Assembly: GCA_019009955.1 (NCBI GenBank)
Contig: CM032228.1
Span: 73,162,001 to 73,226,000 of the forward strand
Reading direction: 5' to 3'
Source: Riptortus pedestris
Taxonomy: Eukaryota > Arthropoda > Insecta > Hemiptera > Alydidae
DNA length: 64,000 bases
Part shown: in pieces, positions 61,186 through 64,000 of the stretch
Layout: each line of letters starts with the position of its first letter
Numbering within the stretch: the first letter of the stretch is position 1
Position numbers and translations under genes: made by a program
Notes under the pieces: generated by a model
Told to the model about the DNA's origin: nothing
The model's database searches: none
What the model saw: only the letters and a program-made list of their open reading frames with translations

Positions 61186-61775
61186 TAGTCGTTTTATGTA
61201 AAAAGAAAGATCAAGTTCGTTAACGGCTGAAATCGGACAAGTGGGAGGGGGGGTTTAGAGGGGAGAATTTTCGAAAATTCGAAATATCTCCGTTACTATA
61301 CGTCGGATCGAAAACTTGTTCAGAATCAATCTTATTGCAAATTAAATTTACTATAAATATTGATATACATTTATTCTCTATCTTGAATATTAACAGAGAT
61401 ATTTGCATTTTCATGAAGTCTGTGGTCGGGTATTAGGTCGGCCATTTCCGCCAGTACTCGGGTCAGGTGGAAGCTTCTTCTAACCTTACCTTGCCTTCGT
61501 TACCTTCGATTTATGCAAATACGTTCTGTTCATCCGCCCCCCCCCCTTCTTAAGTTCTTGGACTACTAAAATTTGAGTTATTAAAATATAAATTATTCTT
61601 ACAATTCAGAAGCCATTTCAGTTGGGAATTTATTTTCATTAACTGAAAGATTTCTCATTACCGTTTGTATTTAATCACGGTGGTATTGTGTAACCAGTAT
61701 GCAGATTTCGCTATTGTAAAACTTCACATGGGAAATCTGCTTAGTTTACGCAGCCCCTGCGTGACGGACTTTTTT
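61186..61775 (+). mobile_element. HINE copy, 5'-truncated
   Basis: Begins in the interior (GTTTTATGTAAAAAGAAAGA). The 3' module is the same as 33331-34136 (CTGTGGTCGGGTAT, AGAAGCCATTTCAGTTGGG). The ending is intact: GGGAAATCTGCTTAGTTTAC, ACGCAGCCCCTGCGT, GACGGACTTTTTT. Confidence 0.9.
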
Positions 61776-62057
61776 ATTAACGTAAACCACCAGCTGAAGT
61801 CTTATTAAAGTCTTCTTAATAGCATAATTTCCAGGAGCACAGTGAATCCAATTGAATCAGCTAAATTATAAAGTAAAATTAAGTATTAATAAAGTTGGAA
61901 CAGGTATTAAAATGGAATAAGGATTATAATTGTCATGTAAATTCTTGAAAGTAATATAAATTTACCTTTATTCAAACTCTCAAATTTCTTTGATTAAATC
62001 AGTTTATTCACCTTATGAAATGACATTTATTTCTTACCTTTAGGCTATGAGGCTTTA
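61776..62057. other. no feature seen
   Basis: AT-rich, no assigned repeat. Confidence 0.4.
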
Positions 62058-62215
62058 GGAATTCTAAATGTTGTTGGCGTGATTCTTGCGTTAAAATATA
62101 TGGAGAGTTCAGGTTTAATTGTTAAAATCTTTAAAACAAGTTGAATTTTACACACAATAAAAAGCTTAAATGATTTTATTAGGACTAGTGCATTCTTAGA
62201 AGTGTAATAAGCTCC
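62058..62215 (+). repeat. direct repeat, copy 1
   Basis: Shares with 63003-63150 the order AATTCTAA.TGTTG, TTCTTGCGTT, TTTAAAACAAGTT.AATTTTA and TT.ATAAGGACTAG-like ends. Confidence 0.7.
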
Positions 62216-62521
62216 CATACACACAATTTGTAAGTAAGTAGTGTAAATTTATTCGGCACATTAGATTACGATTATTTCACGAATACATAATAATTTACAA
62301 AGTACTTGGAATATACCGTTAGCACGAGTGACATATTTTACAGTACATAATAATACATTCTTCTATATAAACATTTAAAATAAGATTATAGTAATAATAA
62401 TATTGTTCGATCAAAATTAAAGTAACAGTAGTAATGTTTCCGTTCATAGGGGTATAAAACAACAACTCAAGATATAAATTATACTCAAAACAAAGCAGTC
62501 TGCGATATCTTTCAGCACTCT

Positions 62522-63000
62522 TCAGATATGAGTTACGAATTTAACGTAATCTCCTACGTTCAGGATGGATATTACTTGATCCCTGCTGAGAGTAATTCGG
62601 TCAAATGTTGCAAGGCGCAACTCCCGGAGAATGGGACCAACAGCGAGGAAGTGATCGGTGACTTCAGGTGTCTGGAGGTTACAGTCACCAGTTGGTGGTG
62701 TCACCTCTAATCTAAAGCTACTTGTTCAAGTTGAGAGTTTCTGACTATTTCTCTTATATCGTGGAGATTATTTACTTTGTACATTCTATTACCTGTGAGT
62801 GAAATGCATGGAATTGTGCATCGGCAAGGTTTTGTTCAAATTTATCAATTTCTATTGACTGTAATTGCCAATAATTTCTTTACAGTTTTGCTCATCCCGC
62901 TGATAGGAGTTTTGAAAAATTCGTCTGTGGGAAGATTTACTGTTGGGCAAATTTCAGCTACGTTGTCGTACCAGAATGTTTTTCTCTTTATAACTTTAAT
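62522..63000 (-). mobile_element. LINE ORF2 C-terminal fragment
   Basis: The minus strand reads FWYDNVAEICPTVNLPTDEF, then after frame breaks GDCNLQTPEVTDHFLAVGPI followed by LRELRLATF and VKFVTHI with a stop at about 62524. The layout (C...PE..DHFL...P.L.ELR) is that of a LINE zinc-knuckle tail, although the second cysteine pair is incomplete. No upstream domain remains. Confidence 0.55.
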
Positions 63001-63002
63001 CA

Positions 63003-63150
63003 AATTCTAAGTGTTGATAGTGTAGTTCTTGCGTTGAAGTAAAAGGGGAGATTAAGTTTAATTATTAAAAATATTTAAAACAAGTTCAATTTTAAACACC
63101 AAAAAAATCTTAATTGACTTTATAAGGACTAGAAGTATAATAAACGCCAA
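63003..63150 (+). repeat. direct repeat, copy 2
   Basis: Second copy of 62058-62215, about 945 bases away; the LINE fragment lies between the copies. Confidence 0.7.
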
Positions 63151-63934
63151 TAGACACAACCATGAGTGCTTATTCGACATCTCTAGTATTATTCAGAAAA
63201 AATAAGCAGCAGAGACAGTTAAGCGGAATGCTTATAATAGTAATAATAAATTTAAAGGCTATGAACCCTATAACGATCCACTATTCACGCCAGAACCGAG
63301 ATAGTAAATCTGACATACTACCCCAAGAATTGGAACTAATAATTTTTTTTTTACCTTCCCTTAGGTGAAATTTATGGAGAGTGAATGGTGGTAGGTAAGG
63401 GGGGGGGGCGTTACGTGAGAAGGTGAAGACGAAGGGTACCCCCAGGGTTTCGTCTGACCAATCGGAAATAAGAGTAACTCTGACTGGGAGCCTAACCTTC
63501 CAACTCCTGAACATCCCCTGTCTAATGATAGGCAGTCGATATTGTCTCTGAAGACCAGGAGTCGATGTAACCTCACAATAATATCAAGATTATAGGTACA
63601 ATAAACGCTGGAAGGACAGATTATTTAAATAAATAGTGCTGGACGAGGTAGCGGAGTGGGCGAAAATGTATTTCTAGATTTATGCCATCTGGAAGGAAAT
63701 GAGTGGTGAAACAATCTGTCCACCCCTAGGACTCTGTCAAAAAACATTTCAGTCTCCAACTAACAGATCCCTACTTATTGTAACCTTATCGGACCTAGGA
63801 ATAATTTTTATTTCCTTGAACAAAGTAAAGGAAGTATTATAATAACGAAAATATTTGGTTTCTACATTTCGAGGGTATTATTCGTTTTGACTTTCCTTGG
63901 TCCCATTTTGACTTGTTTTGTCATGACATATGTA
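63151..63934. other. no gene recognised
   Basis: G-rich at 63399-63412. Frames 63162-63368, 63281-63514 and 63361-63576 overlap each other and have no known motif. Confidence 0.4.
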
Positions 63935-64000
63935 TGGAAGGCTAAAAACGAACAGGGGGAGGAGGGTTTAGGGGGGAAATTTGAAAATTAGAAATTTATA
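63935..64000 (+). mobile_element. HINE interior, runs off window end
   Basis: GGCTAAAAACGAACAGGGGG, GGAGGGTTTAGGGGGGAAAT, GAAAATTAGAAATTTATA correspond to the conserved middle of plus-strand copies. Confidence 0.65.

Overview
This is AT-rich eukaryotic nuclear DNA, most likely from an arthropod (insect or crustacean; inferred from repeat style and LINE, mariner and pseudogene families, not proven). I found no intact host gene, no rRNA gene and no functional tRNA gene. Most of the longer open frames are translated microsatellites or lie inside transposable elements. The window reads as a nested intergenic or intronic repeat landscape.

The dominant component is one family of about 35 full or partial copies on both strands, together roughly a quarter of the window. 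In sense orientation a copy starts TTAGCAGATTTCCC, the first half of a 20-bp palindrome (GATTTCCCTTAAGGGAAATC). It then has a conserved block, a (TA)n or mixed microsatellite core, one of several alternative 3' halves, the start motif again in inverted subterminal form (GGGAAATCTGCTTA), a short hairpin (ACGCAGCCCCTGCGT) and a T-rich end. This is the architecture described for Helentron-associated non-autonomous rolling-circle elements (HINEs, such as DINE-1 of Drosophila). 'HINE' below means this family; the Helentron assignment is inferred from structure, since no autonomous Rep/helicase copy is in the window.

Other mobile DNA: about a dozen copies of a tRNA-derived SINE with a recognisable B box; 5'-truncated LINE fragments of at least four families, several ending in a CCHC motif (4.8-6.8 kb, 14.2-14.9 kb, 20.1-20.9 kb, 61.0 kb, 62.5-63.0 kb); one canonical non-autonomous Helitron (47945-49108) and a decayed relative; a mariner-derived MITE; two elements bounded by inverted repeats that contain HINEs; and two palindromic Penelope-like units. 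One Penelope-like unit carries a hammerhead ribozyme motif (3565-3609) and the other a hammerhead-like core. A broken copy of an arthropod repeat-associated protein gene lies at about 41.78-42.50 kb.

Layout: 0-7 kb holds SINEs, the ribozyme palindrome and LINEs. 7-14 kb is dense HINEs, including one inside an inverted-repeat element. 14-24 kb has LINE tails and HINEs. 24-31 kb is sparser, with a direct duplication and the mariner MITE. 31-40 kb has HINEs, a higher-order minisatellite and a duplicated SINE-linked module. 40-43 kb has the pseudogene. 44-54 kb holds nested HINE/Helitron/palindrome structures. 54-64 kb has scattered HINEs and LINE debris. Short GC-rich or polypurine patches lie between repeats. 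The most notable points are the HINE family with swapped 3' modules, a direct head-to-tail HINE junction, repeated use of HINE microsatellite cores as insertion sites, and the hammerhead motif.
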